A stretch of 64,000 bases of DNA, from the NCBI GenBank assembly GCA_020634245.1, contig JACKCC010000016.1, positions 1 to 64,000 on the forward strand, in the 5' to 3' direction. The notes beneath the pieces were generated by a model, which was given only the letters and a program-made list of their open reading frames with translations, did not search any database and had not been told where the DNA came from. The translations under genes and the position numbers were made by a program. Source of the stretch: Ardenticatenaceae bacterium (GTDB lineage: Bacteria; Chloroflexota; Anaerolineae; Promineifilales; Promineifilaceae). This document shows, in pieces, positions 45,904 through 53,772 of this stretch. Position 1 is the stretch's first letter. Each line of letters starts with the position of its first letter.

Positions 45904-46500
45904 ATGTCAAGAAGCCAAGAAATGCCGTTTCAGATTGGACAGCGTATCGTTGTTATCGGCACAACCGGCTCCGGTAAAACAACCCTGGCCAGGCAGTTAG
46001 CTCAAAAACTCGAGCTGACCCATGTCGAAATCGATTCCTTACATTGGGGGCCTGATTGGATACCAGTTCCTGACGATGCGTTCCGACAGCGGATACGGGA
46101 GGCGCTGCCAACAGAACGCTGGGTGATCGATGGCAACTATCGCAAAGTTCGCGACATCATCTGGCCTCGGGCAGAAGCAGTGATTTGGCTCGATTATCCG
46201 CTTGTTGTCGTTTTATGGCGGCTGCTGTGCCGGGCGATTCGACGCACGGCCAGACAAGAAATCTTGTGGAGCGGCAACCGGGAGACGTGGCGCAAGCAGT
46301 TTTTTAGCCGCGAGTCTCTTTTTTTATGGGCGCCGCAAACGCACCCGCGTCATCGGCGTGAATATCCGGTTTTCTTTGCCCGACCGGAACATGCCCATTT
46401 ACAAATTGTCCATTTGCGTTCGGTGCAGCAAACGAAAAAATGGATGGATAGGGTAACGGCCGTTGTCATTCCTGCCACAAATTTGCCCACAAAAACTTGA
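45904..46500 (+). CDS. Adenylate-kinase-like P-loop protein (FlaR-type)
   Basis: 198-aa P-loop NTPase. Walker A is VIGTTGSGKTTLARQLA; HVEIDSLHWGPDWIPVPDD, WVIDGNYRKVRDIIWPRAEAVIWLDYP and RNRETWRKQFFSRESL-like text match the topology-modulation/FlaR group of small kinases. Role unknown. It begins next to the selenoprotein stop; the ATG at 45922 or a GTG at 45892 are alternatives. Confidence 0.82.
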   Translation: MSRSQEMPFQIGQRIVVIGTTGSGKTTLARQLAQKLELTHVEIDSLHWGPDWIPVPDDAFRQRIREALPTERWVIDGNYRKVRDIIWPRAEAVIWLDYPLVVVLWRLLCRAIRRTARQEILWSGNRETWRKQFFSRESLFLWAPQTHPRHRREYPVFFARPEHAHLQIVHLRSVQQTKKWMDRVTAVVIPATNLPTKT

Positions 46501-46531
46501 CCAAAATAGAACTGGTCATAAAATTGCCCAC

Positions 46532-46882
46532 ATGGTTGTAGAAAAAATATTCGACGATCTATTTAATGCCAAACACATCGTTTTATCAGCCATGGCATTT
46601 CAAGGCTACCGGCAGTCAGGCAAAGGTGCCATCCCCCTGGTGTTGGATTTTTGCCCGGCATCAAATGATAGATACGATGTCCGCATGGGTGTTAGAACCT
46701 ATCAAAGCGCCCATTATTTTTACCAAATGGGCTTTGATGAATCCTTTTTCCATCTACTGGAAACCTATAATCCAACCACAACCGGGATTATCGTTTTCTC
46801 TTTGCAGCCAATGAGCCGCGCCGGCTATTTCAAATTTCAATTAACCCCGTCCACTGTTCATCGCTCCTACCTCATCAATTAA
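46532..46882 (+). CDS. Hypothetical protein
   Basis: 116 aa from ATG 46532 (MVVEKIFDDLFNAKHIVLSA). Text such as DRYDVRMGVRTYQSAHYFYQMGFDESFF and GIIVFSLQPMSRAGYFKFQLTP (in pieces) looks like a real soluble protein, but I do not recognise a family. It overlaps no neighbour if this start is used, and is followed 4 nt later by the SDR gene. Confidence 0.55.
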   Translation: MVVEKIFDDLFNAKHIVLSAMAFQGYRQSGKGAIPLVLDFCPASNDRYDVRMGVRTYQSAHYFYQMGFDESFFHLLETYNPTTTGIIVFSLQPMSRAGYFKFQLTPSTVHRSYLIN

Positions 46883-46886
46883 CGAC

Positions 46887-47552
46887 ATGAATCAGAGCGC
46901 AAACCATTTACCGTTAGCCGGTCAGGTGGCAATTGTTACCGGAGCTGGCCGGGGTATCGGCGCGGCAGTGGCCCAATTATTAGCGGCATCTGGCACTAAA
47001 GTGGCCATCAACGATATCAACCCCGACCGGGCCGAGCGGACAGCCGCGGCGATTCGAGCGGAGGGTGGAGAAGCGGCGGCCATTGTCGCCGACATCTCTA
47101 ACAAGTTTCAATGTTCCCACCTGGTCGATTCGACGCGGCGCGAATGGGGCCGATTAGACATCCTCATCAACAACGCCGCCATTAAGCCCAGTTCCTCTAT
47201 CCTGAAAACAGATGAGTTTGAGTGGCAACGGGTGATGGACGTAAACCTCAAAGGTACATTTTTTATGAGCCAGCTTGTGGGGCGGGTGATGGCTGATGAA
47301 AATCAAGCGCGGGGTGGAGTCATCATCAACGTTGGCTCAAAAGCCGGGGTGATTGAGCCACTGGTTAATCATGCGGCTTATGCGGCCAGCAAAGCAGGGG
47401 TTGTAGGCTTCACGCGGGAGTGTGCTCGCGAATTCGCCAACTACGGCATTCGGGTTCACGCTGTCACACCTGATGAACCGGCCGATGCGGCCACAGTTGC
47501 CCAAACTATCCTTTCCCTCTGCACCAATCCTGATTCCCCGCTGATCGTTTAG
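46887..47552 (+). CDS. Short-chain dehydrogenase/reductase, FabG-like, shortened C terminus
   Basis: 221-aa classical SDR. TGAGRGIGAA cofactor motif, NNAA, INVGSKAG Ser, and YAASK catalytic Tyr/Lys are present. After GIRVHAVTP the sequence goes straight to DEPADAATVAQTILSLC, so the usual substrate-lid segment of about 25-30 residues after the P(G) is missing. The enzyme may be altered in specificity or inactive. Confidence 0.87.
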   Translation: MNQSANHLPLAGQVAIVTGAGRGIGAAVAQLLAASGTKVAINDINPDRAERTAAAIRAEGGEAAAIVADISNKFQCSHLVDSTRREWGRLDILINNAAIKPSSSILKTDEFEWQRVMDVNLKGTFFMSQLVGRVMADENQARGGVIINVGSKAGVIEPLVNHAAYAASKAGVVGFTRECAREFANYGIRVHAVTPDEPADAATVAQTILSLCTNPDSPLIV

Positions 47553-47733
47553 CTTCGTTACAACTGATTGATTTGTTTTCGCGTAATGGGGGCGTGCTGT
47601 CACAGAAACGGCCGTACCGGTGTTGTTAACCTATACAACTGTTACGCAACTGTTACAAAACCGTCATGCAGTCTCGCCTCAAATCAGTTATCATCAGCCA
47701 CTGGTTTGATCATTCTGCAAACTGGAGTCATAT

Positions 47734-48411
47734 ATGCCTGAACCAATCATCATCGTTGACGATGTGCATAAATCATATTTGATGGGGAAGGAGGCCGTTC
47801 CTGCCCTGCGGGGTGTTTCCCTCGAAATCCAAAAAGGCGAATTTGTCTGTTTAATGGGCCCCAGTGGTTCCGGTAAAACGACCTTGCTCAACATCATCGG
47901 CGGTCTGGACGATGCCAGCCGCGGTCACGTCATCGTCGAAGGCGAAAATCTGGTTGCCCTTGATGAAAATCAACTTGCTCAGCTGCGCTTGACCAAAATG
48001 GGCTTTGTGTTCCAGAACTACAACTTGCTGGCCAATTTTACAGCGCAGGAAAATGTGGAAGCGCCTATGGTCCTGGCCAAAACTGGCCGTCGCGAACGCA
48101 AAGACCAGGCTCAAGCCTTGCTTGAACGAGTTGGGCTGGCCGATCGTGCCCACCATTATCCCAGCGAACTCTCCGGTGGACAGCAGCAGCGGGTAGCTAT
48201 TGCCCGCGCCCTGGCCAACGATCCCCCCATCCTCATTGCCGACGAAATGACCGGTGACCTGGATACAGAAACCGGCTACGCCATTATGGAATTAGCCAAA
48301 CAGCTCAACCAGGAAGGCATGACAATCGTCTTCGTTACCCACGACCCACGCATGGCTGAGTTCGCGCAGCGGGTAATTGAGCTGCGGGATGGCAAAATCC
48401 TGGGGGATTGA
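47734..48411 (+). CDS. ABC transporter ATPase, MacB/LolD type
   Basis: 225-aa ATPase. Walker A GPSGSGKTT, signature ELSGGQQQRVAIARALA, Walker B ILIADEMTGDLDTETG (Met replaces the usual Pro after the Glu), and the MacB/LolD-specific VFQNYNLLANFTAQENVEAPM block. Drives the permease encoded next. Promoter likely in the 181-nt gap upstream, which also holds one octamer. Confidence 0.93.
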   Translation: MPEPIIIVDDVHKSYLMGKEAVPALRGVSLEIQKGEFVCLMGPSGSGKTTLLNIIGGLDDASRGHVIVEGENLVALDENQLAQLRLTKMGFVFQNYNLLANFTAQENVEAPMVLAKTGRRERKDQAQALLERVGLADRAHHYPSELSGGQQQRVAIARALANDPPILIADEMTGDLDTETGYAIMELAKQLNQEGMTIVFVTHDPRMAEFAQRVIELRDGKILGD

Positions 48412-48426
48412 CGACTGTAGATTAAC

Positions 48427-48468
48427 GATTGACGATTGAGGTACTTTGATAATCGTGAATCGTCAATC
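48427..48468 (+). repeat. Hairpin directly before the permease start
   Basis: GATTGACGATT (48427-48437) pairs with AATCGTCAATC (48458-48468), ending 10 nt before the ATG at 48479. ATTGACGATTGAC words are repeated. No Shine-Dalgarno is visible between it and the start. Confidence 0.7.
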
Positions 48469-48478
48469 ATAAATCATT

Positions 48479-51268
48479 ATGATTTTCAAATACGTTCTCA
48501 AGAATTTTTCGCGGCGCAAAGTCCGCACTATTTTGATGATTTTGGCGCTGCTGGTCAGTACCGGACTGATTGTGGCGATGAGCGCCACGGTGGAAACAGT
48601 CCGCCGGTCGAATATTGATTTGATTGCCAGCGCGGTGGGGCGGTATGACATTGCCCTGACCAGGGTGGATACCAGCCAGGAACCGTTCATTCAGGTGGAT
48701 GAAGTAGCTCCGTTGGTGTTGGCGGCTGATGATCGGGTTACGGCCGTATACCCCCGCTTCCGTTCTGATGTCGAATTAAACGTGGCTGGCGACATTGGTC
48801 AGGGCTGGCTCATTGCTCTTGATCCCGGTACCGACGATGTTGGCTTCATTGATGTTGTTGAAGGCAGTTACGAATTGGGCGATGGTAGAGCGGCCGTGCT
48901 CGAAGACACGGCGCTTAATTTCGATTTGGGCGTGGGTGACATAATCGACATCGCCTACAGCTTTCCCTTGCCGCGTGAAGAGGGCAAGCCGGGTACAGTG
49001 GGCGTTAGCGAACGGCGCACCGTGCAGCGATTCACCATCAGCAGCGTCGTGCGCCAGGACGGCGTGACCGGTGGTGATACCCGTGCCGGCTTGATCGTCG
49101 ATATTGCCGACGTGCAGGAATGGTTGGGGCTGCCGGGACAGGCGCAGATGCTGCTGGTCAGCGTCGATCCGCGATTGTACGAGACCAACAACGCCGAAAT
49201 CGCTGCCCTGCGTGTGCGCGACGTAGCCAGCAATGTGCGCGTTGCTCTGGGTGATGATTACACCTATTCGCTGGAAAAAGCGATAGCGTTGGATCAGGCA
49301 GCGCAGGCGTTTCTGGCTATCCAGGCTTTGATTAACGTTTATGGCTTGACGGCGCTGGGCGTGGTAGGCTTGCTCGTTTATACGCTGGTGATGACCAATG
49401 TGCAGGAGCAGCGGCGGGATATGGCCGTCCTGCGCATTTTGGGCAGCCAGCGTAATTATTTATTTGCCATCGTCATCGCCGAGGTGTTGGTGATTGGCTT
49501 GATTGGCGTCAGTCTGGGCGTGGGGCTGGGGCAGTTGATTACCAAATACATTGTGGTGCCGCTGATTCAAAGCCAGATGATGCAGGAAGGGATTACCTCG
49601 CCGTTGACGCCGCAGTTGTCGATAACGGCCGTTCTCCCTGCCATCATTTCTGCCTTTGCCGTGCTTATCATCAGCAGCATCAAACCGGCCCAGGCTGCGG
49701 CTAACACGAAAGTGATGCACGCTATCAACCCCGGCGTGGCTGACAACATCCAGTTGGAAGATTTGGCCAAGCTGCGGGAACGGAGTCCGAACGGCCGTTT
49801 ATTTGGCACCGGTCTGGTACTGCTGCTCATTTTTGTCCTCATTGCCGGTTTTCAAGCGATGGATGCCTTTGGCGGGCCGGGGCTGCAAGTGACCTTTGTG
49901 CTGCTGGCTTTGGGGCTGCTAGTTTTGGGTACAGGATTGGTCTTTTTCATCACAACTGTGCCCTTTGAGCGGCTGGTTCTGCTGGCGCTGCGCGGCATCA
50001 TGCCCCGGTTGACCTACTTTGCCCGGCGCAACGTAGGCCGCGGATCGCTGCGCAACACGTTGATTTCGCTGTTGGTTTTATTTAGCGGCGTACTGCCCAG
50101 TTTTTTGGCAACGCAGCAAGCCATGAATAACGCCAATTACGAGACGACAGTGCGCATCAATCAGGGCGCACCGGTCAGCATTAATGCGTTTGCTCCCTGG
50201 GATGCGCTGCCGGAACAGGTGTCCGATTACTGGCTGAAGCCCAGCTTTTTAATCAATGAGTTAACGGCCGTACCCGGACTTGACAAAATGATAGGCACAA
50301 CTTACGGTTACAATAGCAGCGTTACCGATCCGGTTGGGCTGCGATCGGCCGGGGCGAATGTGGTGGGGGTAAACGGCAGTCTTCCCGACGTGATCTTCAC
50401 CGACATGCTGGAAATGGTCGGTGGCGGCGAGGCGGCATTTGACCGGATTCTGGCCGAGCCAAACGCCGTCATTATCAGCGAAGGGTTGGCCGAACATCTG
50501 GCCATCGGTCTGGGCAGTACCATCAAATTGAGTGGTGAAGGGCTGGATCACGTGGTCAATGCCCAAGTAGTAGGCATTGCCCGCCGAGTGCCCGGGTTTG
50601 GCAATATGGGCCGCAGCCGGCTGGCGGCCCGTTCCGGCAGCACGATTTTGTTGTCGGTGGACAGTTTCCGTGAACTGGTGACGCCGTTAGACCAACCCCT
50701 GCCGCCCACCGATCAGGGTATTTTCACCGAGGTGCTGGCTACGCTGACGCCCGACGCCGAACCGCAGGCCGTCGCCGATGAAATCGGCAAGCGCTTTGGT
50801 CTGGATTACAACTTGTGGACACGGTTGTACGCAGTGCGGCTGGAAGAAAATCGGCGCAGCCAGGCGACGCAGCAAATTTTCTTACTGGTCATGACGGTGA
50901 TTTCGTTTACAACGGCCGTTTTCGGGGTCTTTGCCGTCATTTACGTCACCATCTATGCCCGCCGCATCGAAATCGGTATGATGAAGGCGATGGGCATGCG
51001 CCGCCGCGAACTGACGGGCATGCTCATCCTGGAATCAATTACAATGACTTTGGGCGCGGCCCTGGCCGGTATTGCCGCCGGGGCGACGATGGGCTACGTC
51101 TCTTTCATTGGCGACCGCGTTTTACAGGAGCAGCCCTTTGTCTGGACGGTCGATACGACGGTGATGCCGTTTATTGTGATTATGGTCGTTCTGGCCAGTA
51201 TGGTCGGGGCCACTTTTTCCGCCCGCCGCATCGTTAAAAAGCGGGCGGTCGAGATTTTGCGGATGTGA
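48479..51268 (+). CDS. ABC transporter permease, FtsX/MacB type, double domain
   Basis: 929-aa membrane protein. An N-terminal helix (about 14-38) and a large extracytoplasmic domain (40-280) precede three helices of a first FtsX domain (about 290-400). A second unit of similar build follows, closing with helices near 805-925 (ARRIEIGMMKAMGMRRRELTGMLILES). Together with the ATPase and the adaptor it forms a MacAB-like export or lipoprotein/peptide-handling system. In a single-membrane cell no TolC partner would be needed. Confidence 0.9.
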   Translation: MIFKYVLKNFSRRKVRTILMILALLVSTGLIVAMSATVETVRRSNIDLIASAVGRYDIALTRVDTSQEPFIQVDEVAPLVLAADDRVTAVYPRFRSDVELNVAGDIGQGWLIALDPGTDDVGFIDVVEGSYELGDGRAAVLEDTALNFDLGVGDIIDIAYSFPLPREEGKPGTVGVSERRTVQRFTISSVVRQDGVTGGDTRAGLIVDIADVQEWLGLPGQAQMLLVSVDPRLYETNNAEIAALRVRDVASNVRVALGDDYTYSLEKAIALDQAAQAFLAIQALINVYGLTALGVVGLLVYTLVMTNVQEQRRDMAVLRILGSQRNYLFAIVIAEVLVIGLIGVSLGVGLGQLITKYIVVPLIQSQMMQEGITSPLTPQLSITAVLPAIISAFAVLIISSIKPAQAAANTKVMHAINPGVADNIQLEDLAKLRERSPNGRLFGTGLVLLLIFVLIAGFQAMDAFGGPGLQVTFVLLALGLLVLGTGLVFFITTVPFERLVLLALRGIMPRLTYFARRNVGRGSLRNTLISLLVLFSGVLPSFLATQQAMNNANYETTVRINQGAPVSINAFAPWDALPEQVSDYWLKPSFLINELTAVPGLDKMIGTTYGYNSSVTDPVGLRSAGANVVGVNGSLPDVIFTDMLEMVGGGEAAFDRILAEPNAVIISEGLAEHLAIGLGSTIKLSGEGLDHVVNAQVVGIARRVPGFGNMGRSRLAARSGSTILLSVDSFRELVTPLDQPLPPTDQGIFTEVLATLTPDAEPQAVADEIGKRFGLDYNLWTRLYAVRLEENRRSQATQQIFLLVMTVISFTTAVFGVFAVIYVTIYARRIEIGMMKAMGMRRRELTGMLILESITMTLGAALAGIAAGATMGYVSFIGDRVLQEQPFVWTVDTTVMPFIVIMVVLASMVGATFSARRIVKKRAVEILRM

Positions 51269-51285
51269 AAAGGAAGTTGGAGGTT

Positions 51286-51316
51286 AGAGCTAGAGCAGGT
51301 GGCGATTTCTAGCTCT
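51286..51316. repeat. Hairpin between permease and adaptor genes
   Basis: AGAGCTAG (51286-51293) and CTAGCTCT (51309-51316), with TTGGAGGTTAGAG and CTCTGGCCTCTTGCTCTGG words around them. Confidence 0.6.
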
Positions 51317-51340
51317 GGCCTCTTGCTCTGGCTAATAATT

Positions 51341-52669
51341 ATGAAAACAAAGTGTTTTTTCCCTCTTTTGTTCCTGGTTTTTCTTCTGATTGGTTGCCGA
51401 CAGGCGGATTTGGCCGGTATGTCGGCGACGGCGACCGCGATGGCGGTTGAAGGCGACACGACGCCCACGCCGCGCCCTACACGGCCGGCGCAAAATGGCA
51501 CGACTGTCCTGGCTGATGGCCAGTTGGTAGCGGTTAACCCGGTGCTGGCGCTGGGGTTTAACAGCAACGGCCGTCTCCTGGAATTACACGTCCAGCCCGG
51601 AGACAAGGTGGCCGAGGGCGACCCCATCGCCACGCTGGATGACACCAACTTGCGTGAAGCTGTGACCAATGCTGAATTACAGGTGGCGCAGGCCGAAATC
51701 AGCCTGAACCAGGCCCGGCTGACGCTGGATGATTTGGAGAACTGGGAACCGGATGGAACGGCCGTATCTCTGGCCGAAGCCAATCTGACCGCCGCCCAAA
51801 CTGCGCTGGAAAACGCCCAAACTGCCGACGCCTCGGCTGGCAACGGCCTGACGTCGGCGCGCATCAACCTGGAACAGGCTGAACGTAATCTGGCCGATTC
51901 TCAAAAAGCGTACGAAACGGCCTTTGATCCCGGTCGTGAATGGGAAACCTTCATGACTGATCCGTCCTGCCTGCCGGGGCAGGATGGCACGTTTGTTCCT
52001 TGTACCGGAGTGCCGCTGCGCGACAAGATAGAAGCGGAGCGGGATGGCGCGACGCGCGGTCTGCAATATGCCGAGGAGAACCTGGAGGTGGCCAAGGCCC
52101 AGTACAACCTGGCGCTGGCGGGGTTGAATAATGATACGGCCGTGTCCGCCCAAGCCGGTGTTATCAGTGCCCAGCAAGCCCTGGAACAGGCCACCACTGG
52201 CCCCAAAGAGAAAGACATCGCCGCCGCCCGCCTCAATGTAGAGCAGGCCGAACTATCCTTGCAGCAAAGCCAGATTGCGCTGGAACAGGCTGAAGACGCC
52301 TTGGCCGAAGCGCAGCTAACTGCCCCTTGGGATGGTACTGTTTTAACCGTGGAAGCTGCTGTTGGCGCGTTTGTCGGCGCGGGCACCCCCGTCGTTACCC
52401 TGCTGGACACAGCCAACTTGCAATTTCACACCAGCAACCTCAGCGAACGCGATCTGGCTCAGGTAGAACCGGGTAATCCGGTGGAAATCACGCTTAAAAC
52501 GTACCCCTCCCAGCCTGTCCAGGGTGTCGTGCAGCGGATTGCGCCGCAGGCTGGTGGGGTGGTGGGGGATGCGGCCGTTTTCACCGTGATGATTGATTTG
52601 ACGGAAACGGCCGCTCTCGACCTGCGCCCCGGCATGACCGGCCGGGCTGAAATTACAAATAATAAGTAG
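51341..52669 (+). CDS. HlyD/MacA-type adaptor lipoprotein
   Basis: 442-aa membrane-fusion-type adaptor. Lipobox LLIGC near residue 17, a biotinyl-lipoyl half motif (GRLLELHVQPGDKVAEGDPIATLDD), a long coiled-coil hairpin (AEISLNQARLTLDDLE ... AARLNVEQAELSLQQSQIALEQAEDALAEAQ) and a closing beta-barrel (LSERDLAQVEPGNPVEITL). Works with the ATPase and permease upstream. The start at 51341 gives the signal peptide. Two octamers in the gene. Confidence 0.93.
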   Translation: MKTKCFFPLLFLVFLLIGCRQADLAGMSATATAMAVEGDTTPTPRPTRPAQNGTTVLADGQLVAVNPVLALGFNSNGRLLELHVQPGDKVAEGDPIATLDDTNLREAVTNAELQVAQAEISLNQARLTLDDLENWEPDGTAVSLAEANLTAAQTALENAQTADASAGNGLTSARINLEQAERNLADSQKAYETAFDPGREWETFMTDPSCLPGQDGTFVPCTGVPLRDKIEAERDGATRGLQYAEENLEVAKAQYNLALAGLNNDTAVSAQAGVISAQQALEQATTGPKEKDIAAARLNVEQAELSLQQSQIALEQAEDALAEAQLTAPWDGTVLTVEAAVGAFVGAGTPVVTLLDTANLQFHTSNLSERDLAQVEPGNPVEITLKTYPSQPVQGVVQRIAPQAGGVVGDAAVFTVMIDLTETAALDLRPGMTGRAEITNNK

Positions 52670-52674
52670 ATCAA

Positions 52675-52703
52675 ATGGGAGCGCGGGCAGCTTGCCCGCC
52701 CAT
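52675..52703. repeat. GGGAGCGCGGGCA...TGCCCGCC repeat (copy 1)
   Basis: ATGGGAGCGCGGGCA-GCT-TGCCCGCCCAT hairpin downstream of the adaptor gene. A near-identical left half recurs at 53588. This kind of repeat is, from general knowledge, widely dispersed in environmental bacterial genomes. Confidence 0.8.
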
Positions 52704-52761
52704 TATTAACTGTATTATTTGGTCGAGAGCTGTCTTTTATTGTGAACGGCCGTGTCAAAAA

Positions 52762-53190
52762 TCACAACAAATCAAACTGGAATAAGGTCAGAAAAGTAGC
52801 CGGCGAAATAATTCTTACACCTTTATGTTCGCCAATTGGTAACAAATGCTTCTTGTCCCCGGTTACCAGGCAATCGGCTCCTCCGGCCACGGCACACTCA
52901 ATATACCGATCGTCTGATTCGTCGTCTGAAACAGCCAATTTCTCAATTGGTTTAACCAGGGTCGTATGCTTTTGAACAAGCTTTAGCAGGCGCTGAATTT
53001 CGGTTTCACTTTTCCGGTGAATCTGCGCAAGATGTGGGTAATGCAAAACCCGGTTCCATTCAGCAAGGATATCCAGGCTAACAAGCAGTTCAAACTTATT
53101 TCCCTGCCAATAATCTAAAATTTGTTTGGCATTCCCTTGTTGGGTAAACAGGGCGCTAATAAAAACATTCGCATCAAGAACAACTTTCAT
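52762..53190 (-). CDS. PIN-domain toxin
   Basis: 142-aa putative ribonuclease toxin. LDANVFISALF supplies the first Asp, SLDILAEWNRVL the second acidic residue, and SDDESDDRYIECAVAGGADCLVTGD the rest of the metal site. Belongs to the COG1569-like PIN group. Preceded by a Phd-type antitoxin with a 5-nt gap. Confidence 0.92.
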   Translation of the reverse strand: MKVVLDANVFISALFTQQGNAKQILDYWQGNKFELLVSLDILAEWNRVLHYPHLAQIHRKSETEIQRLLKLVQKHTTLVKPIEKLAVSDDESDDRYIECAVAGGADCLVTGDKKHLLPIGEHKGVRIISPATFLTLFQFDLL

Positions 53191-53195
53191 GGCGA

Positions 53196-53465
53196 TTATT
53201 GTTCTCTAATTGCTTGCTGTGCCGCTAGAACTTGAGCCATGATTTCATCTGGATCATTATCACCGCTTGATTCCTGGAAGGATTTGATTAGCTCAAATAG
53301 CTCTTCCTGTTCTCGTTTCCACTGTTCGTAAATACCAACAGGAACAATCGCTACTGCCGGTTGGCCATGCCGCTCAACGATATACTTTTCCCCCTGGTAT
53401 TGCACTTCATTGATAATCTTCCGAAACGAGTTTCTGGCGTCTGTCACACCCGTTACCTTTTCCAT
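53196..53465 (-). CDS. Phd/YefM-type antitoxin
   Basis: 89-aa DNA-binding antitoxin: TDARNSFRKIINEVQ, YIVERHGQPAVAIVPVGIYEQW is the Phd fold, followed by an acidic C-terminal toxin-binding tail. GAGGAAATATT precedes the ATG. Operon with the PIN toxin. A TGTACA palindrome about 30 nt upstream could be an operator. Confidence 0.92.
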   Translation of the reverse strand: MEKVTGVTDARNSFRKIINEVQYQGEKYIVERHGQPAVAIVPVGIYEQWKREQEELFELIKSFQESSGDNDPDEIMAQVLAAQQAIREQ

Positions 53466-53587
53466 AATATTTCCTCATAAATGTAAATTCTGTACAGTTT
53501 GTATATAATAGACAAAATAGCATATTTTACCCTTCTCAGCAAGCACGTCCTATGTTCGGGGTGGCCGGAGTTTTTGTTGATGTCCTT

Positions 53588-53638
53588 TGGGAGCGCGGGC
53601 ATCTTGCCCGCCAGTGCAGGCGAGACGCCTGCGCTCCA
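53588..53638. repeat. GGGAGCGCGGGCATCTTGCCCGC repeat (copy 2), cruciform
   Basis: Outer TGGGAGCG pairs with CGCTCCA, enclosing two hairpins GCGGGCA/TGCCCGC and GCAGGCG/CGCCTGC. Such units, when translated, give the GILPASAGETPA peptide seen scattered in databases. The remainder of the 53466-53772 gap is AT-rich with no gene I can support. Confidence 0.85.
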
Positions 53639-53772
53639 TCAACAAAAGTTCCGCGCACCCCTATGTTCGCTTCCCCATTTAACCCCTGTTATACTCTTCA
53701 ACCGAAATTAATAAAGTCTGTTATAATCACATTATTATCATCTTAATCATAAAAATACGGCAAGGATAGTTT

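Noticed and set aside
53499..53746. Small + strand frames giving a GSAGILPASAGETPALHQ peptide
   Set aside because: They are translations of a dispersed inverted repeat; no ribosome-binding site or other coding signs.
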